DNA of 64,000 nt. Source: an uncultured Lachnospiraceae bacterium. GTDB taxonomy: Bacteria > Bacillota > Clostridia > Lachnospirales > Lachnospiraceae. Positions 8,498 to 17,675 of this stretch are shown one piece after another. A program made the position numbers and the translations under genes. The DNA lies in contig CANDKY010000002.1 in the NCBI GenBank assembly GCA_947385425.1, forward strand, positions 53,110-117,109. Direction: 5' to 3'. How positions within the stretch are numbered: position 1 is the stretch's first letter; each line of letters opens with the position of its first letter. Below the pieces are notes generated by a model. That model did not search any database. It was not told the DNA's origin and saw nothing but the letters and a program-made list of their open reading frames with translations.

Positions 8498-10249
8498 ATG
8501 AAGAAAATTGCATCACAATTAAATTACATTTTCAATAAAAAGGAAAAAATTAAGATACTGTTTGTGCTGCTTATGGTCATTATCGGCAGTTTTTTTGAAT
8601 TGATAGGAGTTACAAGTTTTATGCCTTTTATCGAAATATTGATGGACGAATCGGTAATAAGGGAAAACGAATATCTCAATTTCTTTTATGAAATATTCCA
8701 TTTTTCTACGAACCAATACTTCCTGGCTGCTTTAACAGGAGTTATTATTTTCATTTATATATTCAAAAATGTTTTTCTTGCTTTGGAAAAGAATATTATA
8801 TATCGTTTTAGCTATAAAACGCAGTTAAATATATCCACGAGATTATTAAAGGCTTATATGGACGAACCATATACCTTCCACCTTGGCAAAAATATTGCGG
8901 AACTGCAGCGAAGTATGCAGGAAGATACGGATTTGTTTGCCAAAGGTATTATCCATATCCTTGAATTGGTTATGGAACTGACCGTATGCGGTGTTCTCGG
9001 TATTTACCTGTTTATCGTCAGTAAATCCATCGCGGCTCTGGTGCTCATCATGCTGCTTGTATGTACAGGTACTTTTGTGATAGTATCTAAGAAATATTCC
9101 GCAAGGATAGGCGCCGAATGCCAGAAATATAAGGGGAAGCTTTATCAGTGGATGAATCAGTCCCTGGGAGGGATCAAAGAGGTAAAGATATTAAACCGGG
9201 AGGAATATTTCATAAACGAATATCAGAAATATTTTCACAAATTTGTCCATGGCCTTAGAATAAACCGCCTCATCGGTGAAATGCCCCGGTATTTTGTGGA
9301 AGCTTCCTGCATGACAGGGCTGCTGGTGGCCATACTTGTAAAAATGTTTTTCGGTTACAATGACATTACCGTATACATCCCTCAGCTAACCGTGTTTGCC
9401 GTCGCGGCTTTCCGCCTGCTGCCTTCCGTCGGGAAAATCAGCGTGCATGTAGCGGATATCCTGTATTCGCTCCCTTCTTTCGAATTAATCTATCACGATT
9501 TAAAGGAAATTGAAGATATACCGGCTAAGACAAAGGATAAAGTCAATGACTGGAAATTCGAAGATGCCATATATATTAAAGAAGTTGCTTACCATTACCC
9601 TGATTCCGAAGATCTGGTCATTAATTGCGCTGATTTTACAATTCCAAAGGGGGCTACCGCCGCTTTTATCGGCTCTTCAGGCGCGGGCAAGACTACTATG
9701 GCAGATATTATTCTCGGCCTGTTGGAACCCAGCGCCGGCCAGGTATTAGCGGACAGGATGGATGTCCATAAAAATCCCAATATATGGCACCGTTCCCTTG
9801 GGTATATCCCACAGGTAATTTATCTTTCCGACGATACTATAAGGAACAATGTCGCATTTGGGATCAGCCAGAAGGGGATAGACGATACGGCAGTTATCGC
9901 TGCACTAAAAAAAGCCCAGTTGTATGATTTTGTCATGGGCCTCCCCGAAGGGCTGGACACTTTTGTAGGAGACAGGGGAATCCGTCTTTCCGGCGGGCAG
10001 CGGCAGCGTATCGGAATTGCAAGGGCGCTTTATCATGATCCTGAGATCCTGGTCTTGGACGAAGCGACCTCCGCGCTTGACAATGAAACGGAAGCGGCTG
10101 TTATGGAATCCATTGAAAACCTCCAGGGGACAAAAACCATGATTATTATCGCCCATCGGCTGTCGACGATAAAAAATGTGGATATCATTTACGAAGTATC
10201 AAACGGAAAAGTAATACAGAAATCATCGGAAGAGGTTTTTGGAAAATGA
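8498..10249 (+). CDS. ABC transporter, PglK/MsbA-type lipid-linked oligosaccharide flippase
   Basis: 583-residue half-transporter with a fused ATPase. Residues 1-330 hold about six membrane segments (start KKIASQLNYIFNKKEKIKIL); the nucleotide-binding domain has Walker A GSSGAGKTT, Q-loop IPQVIYLSDDTI, signature LSGGQRQRIGIARAL, Walker B ILVLDEATSALD and the switch His in IIAHRLST. All catalytic residues are intact. In Campylobacter PglK flips undecaprenyl-linked oligosaccharide, which fits a glycan operon without its own Wzx. It dimerises in the cytoplasmic membrane. Its stop overlaps the next GT4 start by four bases (ATGA). Confidence 0.85.
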   Translation: MKKIASQLNYIFNKKEKIKILFVLLMVIIGSFFELIGVTSFMPFIEILMDESVIRENEYLNFFYEIFHFSTNQYFLAALTGVIIFIYIFKNVFLALEKNIIYRFSYKTQLNISTRLLKAYMDEPYTFHLGKNIAELQRSMQEDTDLFAKGIIHILELVMELTVCGVLGIYLFIVSKSIAALVLIMLLVCTGTFVIVSKKYSARIGAECQKYKGKLYQWMNQSLGGIKEVKILNREEYFINEYQKYFHKFVHGLRINRLIGEMPRYFVEASCMTGLLVAILVKMFFGYNDITVYIPQLTVFAVAAFRLLPSVGKISVHVADILYSLPSFELIYHDLKEIEDIPAKTKDKVNDWKFEDAIYIKEVAYHYPDSEDLVINCADFTIPKGATAAFIGSSGAGKTTMADIILGLLEPSAGQVLADRMDVHKNPNIWHRSLGYIPQVIYLSDDTIRNNVAFGISQKGIDDTAVIAALKKAQLYDFVMGLPEGLDTFVGDRGIRLSGGQRQRIGIARALYHDPEILVLDEATSALDNETEAAVMESIENLQGTKTMIIIAHRLSTIKNVDIIYEVSNGKVIQKSSEEVFGK

Positions 10250-11301
10250 AAATTGTGTTTGTTGTTCCCGACATGGTTGGCGGCGGCACGGAACGGATAG
10301 TATCTCTCCTTGCAAATGAATATGCCCGGAAAGGAATCGATACCGCGGTTCTGATATTTGCCGGAAACACGGTGGAATACCCGCTGGACAAACGGGTGGA
10401 AGTAGTCATTTCCGGAGGCCCCTCGGGCGGTAATCCTATAATAAGATTGAAAAGGCTGCGGTTTATGCGTGAATACTACAGAAAAAACAGAGACTGCGTT
10501 ATTTTTGCCTTCAGCGTTATGGGAGCCGTATTTTCGGCAATAGCCACTTTAGGCGAAAGGCATCGGACTCTGGTATCGGAAAGAAGCAATCCCGATGTAT
10601 ATGACCATAAACGGATACGTGATTTCTTTTACCGAAGAGCCGATAAAGTGGTCCTGCAGACAGAAGATGTATTAAAATACTTCGGCAAAGGAATAAGAAA
10701 AAAGGCTGTCATTATTCCTAATCCGGTTGATCCGGCGCTGCCGCCCGTGTTTACCGGAAAACGAAACAGGAAAATATGTTCCGTGGGCCGGCTGGAACCC
10801 CTCAAGGATCACAGAACAATGATAACCGCTTTTCATGAGTTTCAGAAAGATTTTCCGGACTACACTTTGGAAATATATGGGAAAGGCAGCTTGGAAAAGG
10901 AACTGAAAACCATGGTAAAAAAGCTGTGCCTGGACAATAAAGTAAATTTCCATGGGTTCTGTCCGACAGTCCTGGAAGAAATCCGCGGACATGCTATGTA
11001 TATTTTATCCTCCAAGTTTGAGGGGATCTCCAATGCACTGGTTGAAGCCCTGTCTATGGGTATGCCGGTAATCGCAACAGACTGCCCGGTGGGCGGGACA
11101 AGAATGTGCATAAAAGATCATGAGAACGGTATCCTTGTGCCGGTAGAGGATTCCGGGGCAATGGCAAATGCCATGAGAGAATTGGCTTCCAATGAAAGCC
11201 TGTCACAAAAACTTGCTCAAAATGCTGCTAAATCAAGAGAAAAGTTTTCTATAGAACGGATAGCGGAACAATTCCTGGAATGTATGGAGGACGACGGATA
11301 A
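10246..11301 (+). CDS. Glycosyltransferase family 4
   Basis: 351-residue GT-B glycosyltransferase, coupled by ATGA overlap to the flippase gene. It opens MKIVFVVPDMVGGGTERIVS, carries the donor-domain start SVGRLEPLKDHRTMI, and ends with SSKFEGISNALVEALSMGMPVIATDCP and the GGTRMCI block typical of GT4 enzymes that act on poly- or oligosaccharide precursors. The glutamate pair for donor binding is present. Related to the minus-strand GT4 proteins at 55.0 and 59.5 kb, which share the CPCGGP-like loop (CPVGGT here). Acceptor and sugar unknown. Confidence 0.88.
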   Translation: MKIVFVVPDMVGGGTERIVSLLANEYARKGIDTAVLIFAGNTVEYPLDKRVEVVISGGPSGGNPIIRLKRLRFMREYYRKNRDCVIFAFSVMGAVFSAIATLGERHRTLVSERSNPDVYDHKRIRDFFYRRADKVVLQTEDVLKYFGKGIRKKAVIIPNPVDPALPPVFTGKRNRKICSVGRLEPLKDHRTMITAFHEFQKDFPDYTLEIYGKGSLEKELKTMVKKLCLDNKVNFHGFCPTVLEEIRGHAMYILSSKFEGISNALVEALSMGMPVIATDCPVGGTRMCIKDHENGILVPVEDSGAMANAMRELASNESLSQKLAQNAAKSREKFSIERIAEQFLECMEDDG

Positions 11302-11303
11302 TC

Positions 11304-12413
11304 ATGCGTATCCTGTTAATAAACCCTATTTTATATACATCTGAAACAGATAAAATCCCAAAAGTATCCTCCATAAAGGATACGATGATTTACACCATGT
11401 GCCTCGGCTTCCAGGAAAACGGAGATGTCCCCGTTTTAGTCGCCGCATCGGATTACAAACCCTGCACGGATGAAGAATATCCTTTTGAAGTGGTCTGGCT
11501 GGACACCGCATTAAAAAAAATCTTTAAACCCAGATGCCTGCCATGGATGCCGGGGCTTGGAAAATATATAAAAGAAAACAAAAGCAAAACAGACGGAATT
11601 ATAACAAGCGAAGTTTTTTCCCTCTGTTCCCTTACCGCCGCGTTAATAGCGCCGGAAAAGACCATAATCTGGCATGAACTCGGCTCCCACAATAAAATAA
11701 TGCATTACATCCCGTCCAAAATATGGTATCATATAGTCGCAAGACTTTTTTTCCGGAAAGTTCCGATTGTTGCCAGATCTGAAAATGCAAGACATTTTAT
11801 CAGCAGGTTTTGCCCGCAGGTTGCGAAAACAATTATTGACCACGGAGTAAATATACATCAGATAGAAGCGACGGCGGAAAAAGAAAATCATTTCGTTGTA
11901 GTTTCCCAGCTTATTGCCCGGAAACGCATTGACCGGACAATAAAAGTGTTCGCCGACTTTATAAACCAGGGCGGCGATCGCCGGCATTATTTTCTGGATA
12001 TTGTCGGGACAGGGGATAAAGAACAGGAACTGAAATGCCTGGCGGAAACCTTAAGGATACAGGAAAAAGTAATTTTTCACGGCCGATTATCCCATCCGGC
12101 AATGGCCCCGATTGTCGCAAAAGCAAAAGCCATGTTGGTGTATACGGAAAAGGACAACAGTATGGTGTCTATTGTAGAGAGTATTGCAGCCGGAACTCCG
12201 GTAGTGACGACTCCGGTTCCCTTTAATTCTTCTTATATCAAAGCGGAACGCCTTGGAATTGTTGCCGCTGAATGGGATAAGGAAATTCTGGACAGAATTT
12301 GCGACCAAAACGAAACATTTGTCCAAAACTGTATCGCTTACCGCAGCAGACTATCCGCATCCTATTGTTCCGGGCAGTTTACGGAAATAATTAAAGAGCT
12401 GAAAAATAAATAA
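11304..12413 (+). CDS. Glycosyltransferase family 4
   Basis: About 369 residues. ATG 11304 (MRILLINPILYTSE) lies two bases after the preceding stop, with GGAGG 13 bases before it; a start at 11280 would overlap the upstream gene and add MYGGRRII. The N-terminal domain is atypical; the C-terminal donor domain is clear: VVVSQLIARKRIDRTIKVF, GRLSHPAMAPIV, then KDNSMVSIVESIAAGTPVV with the donor-binding glutamate. The missing usual first glutamate (DNSM where others have EG) suggests a divergent GT4. Next in the same operon. Confidence 0.8.
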   Translation: MRILLINPILYTSETDKIPKVSSIKDTMIYTMCLGFQENGDVPVLVAASDYKPCTDEEYPFEVVWLDTALKKIFKPRCLPWMPGLGKYIKENKSKTDGIITSEVFSLCSLTAALIAPEKTIIWHELGSHNKIMHYIPSKIWYHIVARLFFRKVPIVARSENARHFISRFCPQVAKTIIDHGVNIHQIEATAEKENHFVVVSQLIARKRIDRTIKVFADFINQGGDRRHYFLDIVGTGDKEQELKCLAETLRIQEKVIFHGRLSHPAMAPIVAKAKAMLVYTEKDNSMVSIVESIAAGTPVVTTPVPFNSSYIKAERLGIVAAEWDKEILDRICDQNETFVQNCIAYRSRLSASYCSGQFTEIIKELKNK

Positions 12414-12434
12414 ATTACACGGAGGAAGGTTCTT

Positions 12435-13571
12435 ATGCGCGTATTATATATGTCACATCGATATCATACCAATCAGAATACAATCATGAAAGGCTGGGTA
12501 GAAAACGGGCACAAAATATGTTTTTTAAGCCAATATGCCGGGAAAATAGAGGACTATACCTATGTACAGCCGATCATAGTCGGATATTCTGCCCTTTTCC
12601 GGCTTATCGATTATATTTATGTCCACATTTTATTCCGCAAAAATCCTTATGCCATGGATATGAAATTAAAATGCGGCGTCCCCCCGATATTCAGGCTCTT
12701 TAAAATAATCAAAGAATTTAAACCCGATGTGGCTATTTTACGGGAACGTTCCGTATACACAATCTGCACGACCGCAATATGCCGCCTCCTCCATATCCCG
12801 GCCATTTTATATAATCTCAGCCCTGTCTGGGATAAGCCCCGGAAAATGGATCTGGCACATAAAATCGTATGGAAACTGGTCCCCGAATACCGGATGACCC
12901 CTTCCCTCCTGGTAGGGACTGATTATTCTGGCCTTGTCAAAGATGAAAAAGGATATTTCGCGCCGTTTTTGATGGAACCAAAGGTATCCCCTGAGAATAA
13001 AAGCTACTTCAAAAACGACAGGATTAATATTTTCAGTATCGGGAAATATTTAGAGCAGAAAAATCATTTCATGATGATCAAGGCAGTAGAGGAATTGCTC
13101 AAAAACTATCCTCTTCATCTTACAATAGCCGGGGAAGTTTCCAATAATTTTCACAGGGAGCACTTCCGGAAATTGAAAAAATACATCAAAGAGCATCATT
13201 TGGAAAAGCACGTTACTTTATTGCAAAACCTGAATAAGGAACAGGTTTTTGCACAATATGCCCAGGCAGACATCTATGTGCTGCCCGGCACCCACGAAGC
13301 GGCCTCCGTTACCATGATAGAAGCGATGGCTTTTTCCGTACCTGCTGTCAGCGGCACGGATAACGGGACCGCAAGCTACATTGAAGAGGGAATTAACGGT
13401 TATGTATTCAAAGACTGTTCCCTGGAAGATTTGAAGAAAAAACTTGAACTTATAATATGCGACAGGGAAAATATCCCGAAGATGGGAAAAGCAGGATATG
13501 AACATGTGCTTGCCAATTTCCAGTTCGCCAATTATTATCGTGTAGTAGAAGAAATATTGCGCAATTCATAG
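12435..13571 (+). CDS. Glycosyltransferase family 4, last gene of the rightward operon
   Basis: 378-residue GT-B enzyme. ATG 12435 follows GGAGG at 12421-12425. Key blocks are NIFSIGKYLEQKNHFMMIKA at the start of the donor domain and LPGTHEAASVTMIEAMAFSV, with HEAA and the EAMA glutamate in the positions of the donor-binding pair. The N-terminal half (RVLYMSHRYHTNQNTIMKGW) handles the acceptor. A strong terminator 19 bases after the stop ends the operon. Confidence 0.85.
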   Translation: MRVLYMSHRYHTNQNTIMKGWVENGHKICFLSQYAGKIEDYTYVQPIIVGYSALFRLIDYIYVHILFRKNPYAMDMKLKCGVPPIFRLFKIIKEFKPDVAILRERSVYTICTTAICRLLHIPAILYNLSPVWDKPRKMDLAHKIVWKLVPEYRMTPSLLVGTDYSGLVKDEKGYFAPFLMEPKVSPENKSYFKNDRINIFSIGKYLEQKNHFMMIKAVEELLKNYPLHLTIAGEVSNNFHREHFRKLKKYIKEHHLEKHVTLLQNLNKEQVFAQYAQADIYVLPGTHEAASVTMIEAMAFSVPAVSGTDNGTASYIEEGINGYVFKDCSLEDLKKKLELIICDRENIPKMGKAGYEHVLANFQFANYYRVVEEILRNS

Positions 13572-13589
13572 CTTCACAGCATATGGCAC

Positions 13590-13620
13590 AAAAAGGTCTG
13601 CATATAAGGCAGACCTTTTT
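13590..13620. terminator. Bidirectional intrinsic terminator
   Basis: AAAAAGGTCTGC (13590-13601), a 7-base loop and GCAGACCTTTTT (13609-13620): a perfect stem with A-run and T-run on either side, so it works in both directions. It separates the rightward operon (ends 13571) from the leftward pair that ends at 13646. Confidence 0.92.
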
Positions 13621-13645
13621 ATACGGCAATAAGCATCCGCCCATT

Positions 13646-14854
13646 TCAGGCAATCCCATTAGAATGCGTAATATTATACCAGTAAAAGATACCGCTGACC
13701 AAATGAATAAATAAAAGTATACTTCCGCCATAATAGCAGAGTTTTCTTTTGGCTGTACTGAATTTATCATTGGATAATATATTAAAATATTCAAACAAAA
13801 GCAGCATCCACACAATAAACATGGACAGATATGACCCCCACAGCCAATTCCCATCCATTTCCCTTTTCCCGCTTTCATAGAGCAAAGCACTTTCTCCCCA
13901 GGCGCAGAATTCATAACACAGCGCTACCTGGATATGAATTTTTTTGATCAGGTTCCTGAAATCCAATGCTAATATATATAACGGAAAAGAGAACGCTAAT
14001 AAAAATGAAATAAAAAGGTTCGGCGACCAGTTACCTAAAACGCGCCCGAATCCAATGCCAAACCCGCCGCCGCTATGAATAGCCGTGTCTGCAAAAAAAG
14101 AGAAAAAAAGCTGATATGCCAACAACAATACGGCAGGCACAAATGTGCCGGTTATAAAAAAATACTTGATAATTTTTTCTCTTTTCCCTCTATCCATTAT
14201 AATAGAAATTATAAAATAAAGCCCAAGCCCCGGTATTATCCCCTGCAGAAAAGAAGGTTTAGCAAAAACACTGCATAAATTCAGGAAACACAGAAAAAAA
14301 TATTCCCTTTTTTCATCTTTTACCGTTTTATCGGATTCCAACAGCCGGATAATAAGGACGAAACATAATATAGAAAATCCCTTTACGGCAATGTTCGTCG
14401 GATTATGCCAGACATTTCCGCTCCCCTGTCCCAAATAGTAATATTCACTGAACCACGGTGCATATAAGGGGCCAACTAATAACAAACAGCAAACCCACAA
14501 AGACTTAAGACAGGAAGAAAAGGATGATTTTACAAAAAAATCCCATGCCCAAATTACACACCAATAAGCAAAGCAGTTAAAAAGCGCCGTCGTCGTTGCC
14601 GCCGCATCCAGAAGTTTAAAGCCCAGTACTTTATAAAATATATTTGTCGCAATATGCCATAACGGATATGCGGCGTAATTCTGCATAAAGTGCGGCAAAT
14701 TCCGGAAACTGAGCTGCAATGCCCATACCGAATGCCTTTCATAATCCGTATTGCCGACATGCAATACCACATAATAAGTTATGATAAAAATAAATACTGT
14801 TCCGAAAAAATACGCACTTATGCGGTTCACTGCATCCTCTGTAGTAGATTTCAT
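13646..14854 (-). CDS. Polytopic membrane protein, possible GT-C fold glycosyltransferase
   Basis: About 402 residues with some 10-11 hydrophobic segments. The loop after the first segment reads HVGNTDYERHSVWALQLSF, an acidic extracytoplasmic loop of the kind that carries the catalytic acid in GT-C glycosyltransferases using polyprenyl-phosphate sugars. The start is ATG 14854, which overlaps the upstream stop (TGATG), so the pair is translationally coupled; an upstream GTG at 14881 is less likely. No family could be named with confidence; a transporter or scaffold remains possible. Confidence 0.55.
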   Translation of the reverse strand: MKSTTEDAVNRISAYFFGTVFIFIITYYVVLHVGNTDYERHSVWALQLSFRNLPHFMQNYAAYPLWHIATNIFYKVLGFKLLDAAATTTALFNCFAYWCVIWAWDFFVKSSFSSCLKSLWVCCLLLVGPLYAPWFSEYYYLGQGSGNVWHNPTNIAVKGFSILCFVLIIRLLESDKTVKDEKREYFFLCFLNLCSVFAKPSFLQGIIPGLGLYFIISIIMDRGKREKIIKYFFITGTFVPAVLLLAYQLFFSFFADTAIHSGGGFGIGFGRVLGNWSPNLFISFLLAFSFPLYILALDFRNLIKKIHIQVALCYEFCAWGESALLYESGKREMDGNWLWGSYLSMFIVWMLLLFEYFNILSNDKFSTAKRKLCYYGGSILLFIHLVSGIFYWYNITHSNGIA

Positions 14855-16428
14855 CACAAACCTCCGCCTGCTTCCCACCATACAATCTCCGTTTGCCCCA
14901 TCCTGCCGCCTGCTAAGTTTTCATAAATCACATGCCCTTCCTGCTGCCATATAGACGGGTATTTTTCCGCACATAAATTATTCAGTATACTGTCTTCTTC
15001 AAGATAAATATATTTACTTTTCAATGTATTGGTTTCTATTGCATTTTCCAAATAATCCTCTGTACACATGCCAAAAGCCGTATACGCCGGAAAACAGTAC
15101 AATAAATACAGCTCATCGTTCGGAGGAACTAACGCCACCGTATTCTCCCATCGTCCATTTTCCGAAAACCCCAGGGCTTCTTCCAAAGAGTCCTGAAGAA
15201 ATCTATAGTCTGTCACATTTTCTGTTTTCACCGGCAAAAATAAAGACGGTTCCTTCGATATCGGCAGCAAAAACAGACAAAGGATCTGAAGCCCCAAATA
15301 AACGCTGTTCACTCTTCTTCCAAACATTATACAAATCATATAAGAAAACCCAACTACACAGACCAATAACATGCGGTCCAATTTCCCTGGCAAATATAAA
15401 ATAATTACTGCCTCATAAATCGCAAACCCTATCACAATAGAAGCGGCTAAAAATATCTTTTTCGCCTTATCCTTCTCTTTTATACACATAATTATCAATA
15501 TAATCCATTCAATGATAAAACCCAGTACGACAAATATAATTCCCTCCCCGATGGAAAAACTCTCCCGGATTAATTTTACTGCATCTGCATTACACCGGAA
15601 AACCCATTCCATTATCGGTTTTATCTCTTTATTTTTAAGAAGTTCCCCAAAATATGCCATCCCGTTGCTGTGGAAAAATTTTGCCGAACACGTACTGGCC
15701 AGATAAAAATATAAAAATAACGCCGCTATCGCCAGGAATGCCACCATTACAGAATATACCCACTTCCTGGTTTTATCTTCCCTGCCGAGCCATATCCCTC
15801 CCCATACATACAATAAATAAACAAGCAAAAAAGGCCTGCTGATGCCAAAAAAAAGGATCAAAAACGCAGCTATCCCCAATAAGGGAAAACTCCTTTCCGA
15901 ATCCCGCACTATACGTAATACTATTGCCGTCACGATAATAATCATCGCACATATGCTTCCTTCATTCATACCCGACCATACATGCCGCTCATATGCCAAC
16001 GACAACACGGAAAACATAGACAAAAAGAAAATCTGCCTGCCGTCCGGCCGTACCAGCCGGCAGAAAACACAGTTTGCCAAAACCACCATAATGACATTTG
16101 CTATTATCATGAAACTGTGTGCCTCTGTCCCTGTTATAAAAGAAAACAGCCAATAGGGAATATACGCTGTAATAATCCATGCGCCATAAGACGGGTATTG
16201 TGATTCTACTTCATTATAACTGCATACCCCCGTCGGATAACCATACTCCCGCATTACTTTTACAATTTTATGATAAATCACCTCATCGTTCCATGTCGAA
16301 TTCCACCAGTCAATATCAAATATACTGATTTTTTGTATAATACATAATAACAAAAGCGCAAACACCGGCGTCAGCAAAAAAAGGAAATATAGTATATATT
16401 TTTTGTAATTCTTTCTCTTTCCTATCAT
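14854..16428 (-). CDS. Polytopic membrane protein, possible GT-C fold glycosyltransferase
   Basis: 524 residues, about 11 membrane segments and a C-terminal soluble domain of about 130 residues (from KTENVTDYRFLQDS) that ends with ENLAGGRMGQTEIVWWEAGG. The first external loop, DIDWWNSTWNDEVIYHKIVK, has closely spaced acidic residues as in GT-C enzymes. First gene of the two-gene leftward unit, with its own promoter at 16482-16511. Function in glycan transfer is inferred from topology and neighbourhood. Confidence 0.55.
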   Translation of the reverse strand: MIGKRKNYKKYILYFLFLLTPVFALLLLCIIQKISIFDIDWWNSTWNDEVIYHKIVKVMREYGYPTGVCSYNEVESQYPSYGAWIITAYIPYWLFSFITGTEAHSFMIIANVIMVVLANCVFCRLVRPDGRQIFFLSMFSVLSLAYERHVWSGMNEGSICAMIIIVTAIVLRIVRDSERSFPLLGIAAFLILFFGISRPFLLVYLLYVWGGIWLGREDKTRKWVYSVMVAFLAIAALFLYFYLASTCSAKFFHSNGMAYFGELLKNKEIKPIMEWVFRCNADAVKLIRESFSIGEGIIFVVLGFIIEWIILIIMCIKEKDKAKKIFLAASIVIGFAIYEAVIILYLPGKLDRMLLVCVVGFSYMICIMFGRRVNSVYLGLQILCLFLLPISKEPSLFLPVKTENVTDYRFLQDSLEEALGFSENGRWENTVALVPPNDELYLLYCFPAYTAFGMCTEDYLENAIETNTLKSKYIYLEEDSILNNLCAEKYPSIWQQEGHVIYENLAGGRMGQTEIVWWEAGGGL

Positions 16429-16481
16429 CTATGCTTTAAATTCCTTCCGCAAATTAATCCTCTGAATTTATTTCTTAACAC

Positions 16482-16511
16482 AGAATATCATGGTAGGATA
16501 ATCTTTGTCAA
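16482..16511 (-). promoter_or_regulatory. Promoter for the leftward membrane protein pair
   Basis: On the minus strand TTGACA (16511-16506), 18-base spacer, TATTCT (16487-16482). The expected transcript starts about 47 bases before ATG 16428, and AAGGAA precedes that start codon. Confidence 0.65.
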
Positions 16512-16544
16512 GTTTGCTGTTGCCTAAAAAATCCAAAGCAATCC

Positions 16545-16574
16545 TTGCTACCGCTTACCCTTCTATGCTATTAT
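16545..16574 (+). promoter_or_regulatory. Promoter for the rightward CotH-like gene
   Basis: TTGCTA (16545-16550), 18-base spacer, TATTAT (16569-16574). It is followed by GGAG at 16627-16630 and ATG 16639, so the short leader is about 58 bases. Confidence 0.55.
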
Positions 16575-16638
16575 TTATAAAGACAGACAGAAAATCCGCC
16601 ACTGGCACCGGCCCACCACCATCACAGGAGTTTCCCAA

Positions 16639-17667
16639 ATGCCTATAAAAAGAAAAACCGCGCTCGTTATCATCTTTCTATTTACACTGATATTATTTTT
16701 CTTCCTCACAGGGATTAACACCTGTACTGTCATATACCATAATTTTGACGGTACAGGCGAAATATACACAAAGACATATTTTATCCCCTTTTACAGGCAC
16801 GAAATTTCACTGGATACACCAATGGAACCTGATTCTTTCCTTTTTTCAGGCTGGCATACGGATCAGCGTGGTTTATACCTTCTGTGTGAATTGGTAGAGA
16901 CAGGCATTAACCGTGTAGATATTGAGATCCCTTTTGACACAGAAGATATTGATATCAATTTCTTTCTGGAACTCGGCGGCGAATTGAACGGATTCCCGTT
17001 ATCCCCTGTGGAAGGCGCAGATACTAACTGGGGTGATTATTTTTCCTGCGAAATTATTTATCCTGTAAATAATGTAATTACCAGGCATCAGGAAGAATAC
17101 ATTTATGCATATATGCAGCTTGTCAACGAAGCAATTTTAACCCGGAATTGGGAATCCATCATTGATTTGGTGAACATCCGATCCTTTGCGGACTGGTATC
17201 TGGTAAACGAAATCGTACTCAATGCACATATCGGATGGAGCATGTTCGCATACAAACTTCAGGTAGACAAATTATATCTCGGACCTTTATGGGATTTTGA
17301 CCAGACTTGCGGTGTATCCATATCCTGCGGTCCTGATTATGAAACCTGGTATCCGGCATCAAAAACTCAAAATACCTGGTTCAATACCTTGCTGGAAATG
17401 GACGAGTTCAAAGCATTACTGGCCTCCCGCTGGAAAGAATGTCTGCCGGAAATTCAGCATTTTCTCGCAGAAGAACAGCAAAAATCCATTCTTTATCAAA
17501 AAGATATCGCTGCAAATTTTGAACGGTGGCCTGCACTTGGCACAACCGTATGGCGTATGCGGAAAGAAATCGGAGATTTTGACACTTACGAAGAAAATAC
17601 AGCGTATCTCTTTGACTGGTTGGAAAACAGAATAGAATGGTTAAGTTCGGAACTGGGCAGCTACTAA
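16639..17667 (+). CDS. CotH-like protein lacking its N-lobe, with InlB-type repeat at the N-terminus
   Basis: 342 residues. A membrane anchor (VIIFLFTLILFFFLTG) is followed by one InlB/Listeria-Bacteroides-type repeat (CTVIYHNFDGTGEIYTK to FLFSGWHTD, residues about 30-75). The text then passes directly into RGLYLLCELVETGINRVDIE, which is the middle of CotH kinase domains, and continues through FADWYLVNEIVLN and GPLWDFDQTCG (metal-binding Asp motif) to the end. The usual 200-300 residues before the YLLCE block, which hold the nucleotide-binding N-lobe, are absent. The gene probably arose by internal deletion of a longer InlB-CotH protein; activity is doubtful. It has its own promoter and GGAG site. 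Confidence 0.75.
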   Translation: MPIKRKTALVIIFLFTLILFFFLTGINTCTVIYHNFDGTGEIYTKTYFIPFYRHEISLDTPMEPDSFLFSGWHTDQRGLYLLCELVETGINRVDIEIPFDTEDIDINFFLELGGELNGFPLSPVEGADTNWGDYFSCEIIYPVNNVITRHQEEYIYAYMQLVNEAILTRNWESIIDLVNIRSFADWYLVNEIVLNAHIGWSMFAYKLQVDKLYLGPLWDFDQTCGVSISCGPDYETWYPASKTQNTWFNTLLEMDEFKALLASRWKECLPEIQHFLAEEQQKSILYQKDIAANFERWPALGTTVWRMRKEIGDFDTYEENTAYLFDWLENRIEWLSSELGSY

Positions 17668-17675
17668 GGCTGCCC
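17655..17675. terminator. Shared hairpin at the convergent gene ends
   Basis: GGGCAGC (17655-17661), loop TACTAAG containing both stop codons, GCTGCCC (17669-17675). The stem sits exactly where the rightward CotH-like gene and the leftward frameshifted gene end. There is no clear T-run, so termination strength is uncertain. Confidence 0.5.
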
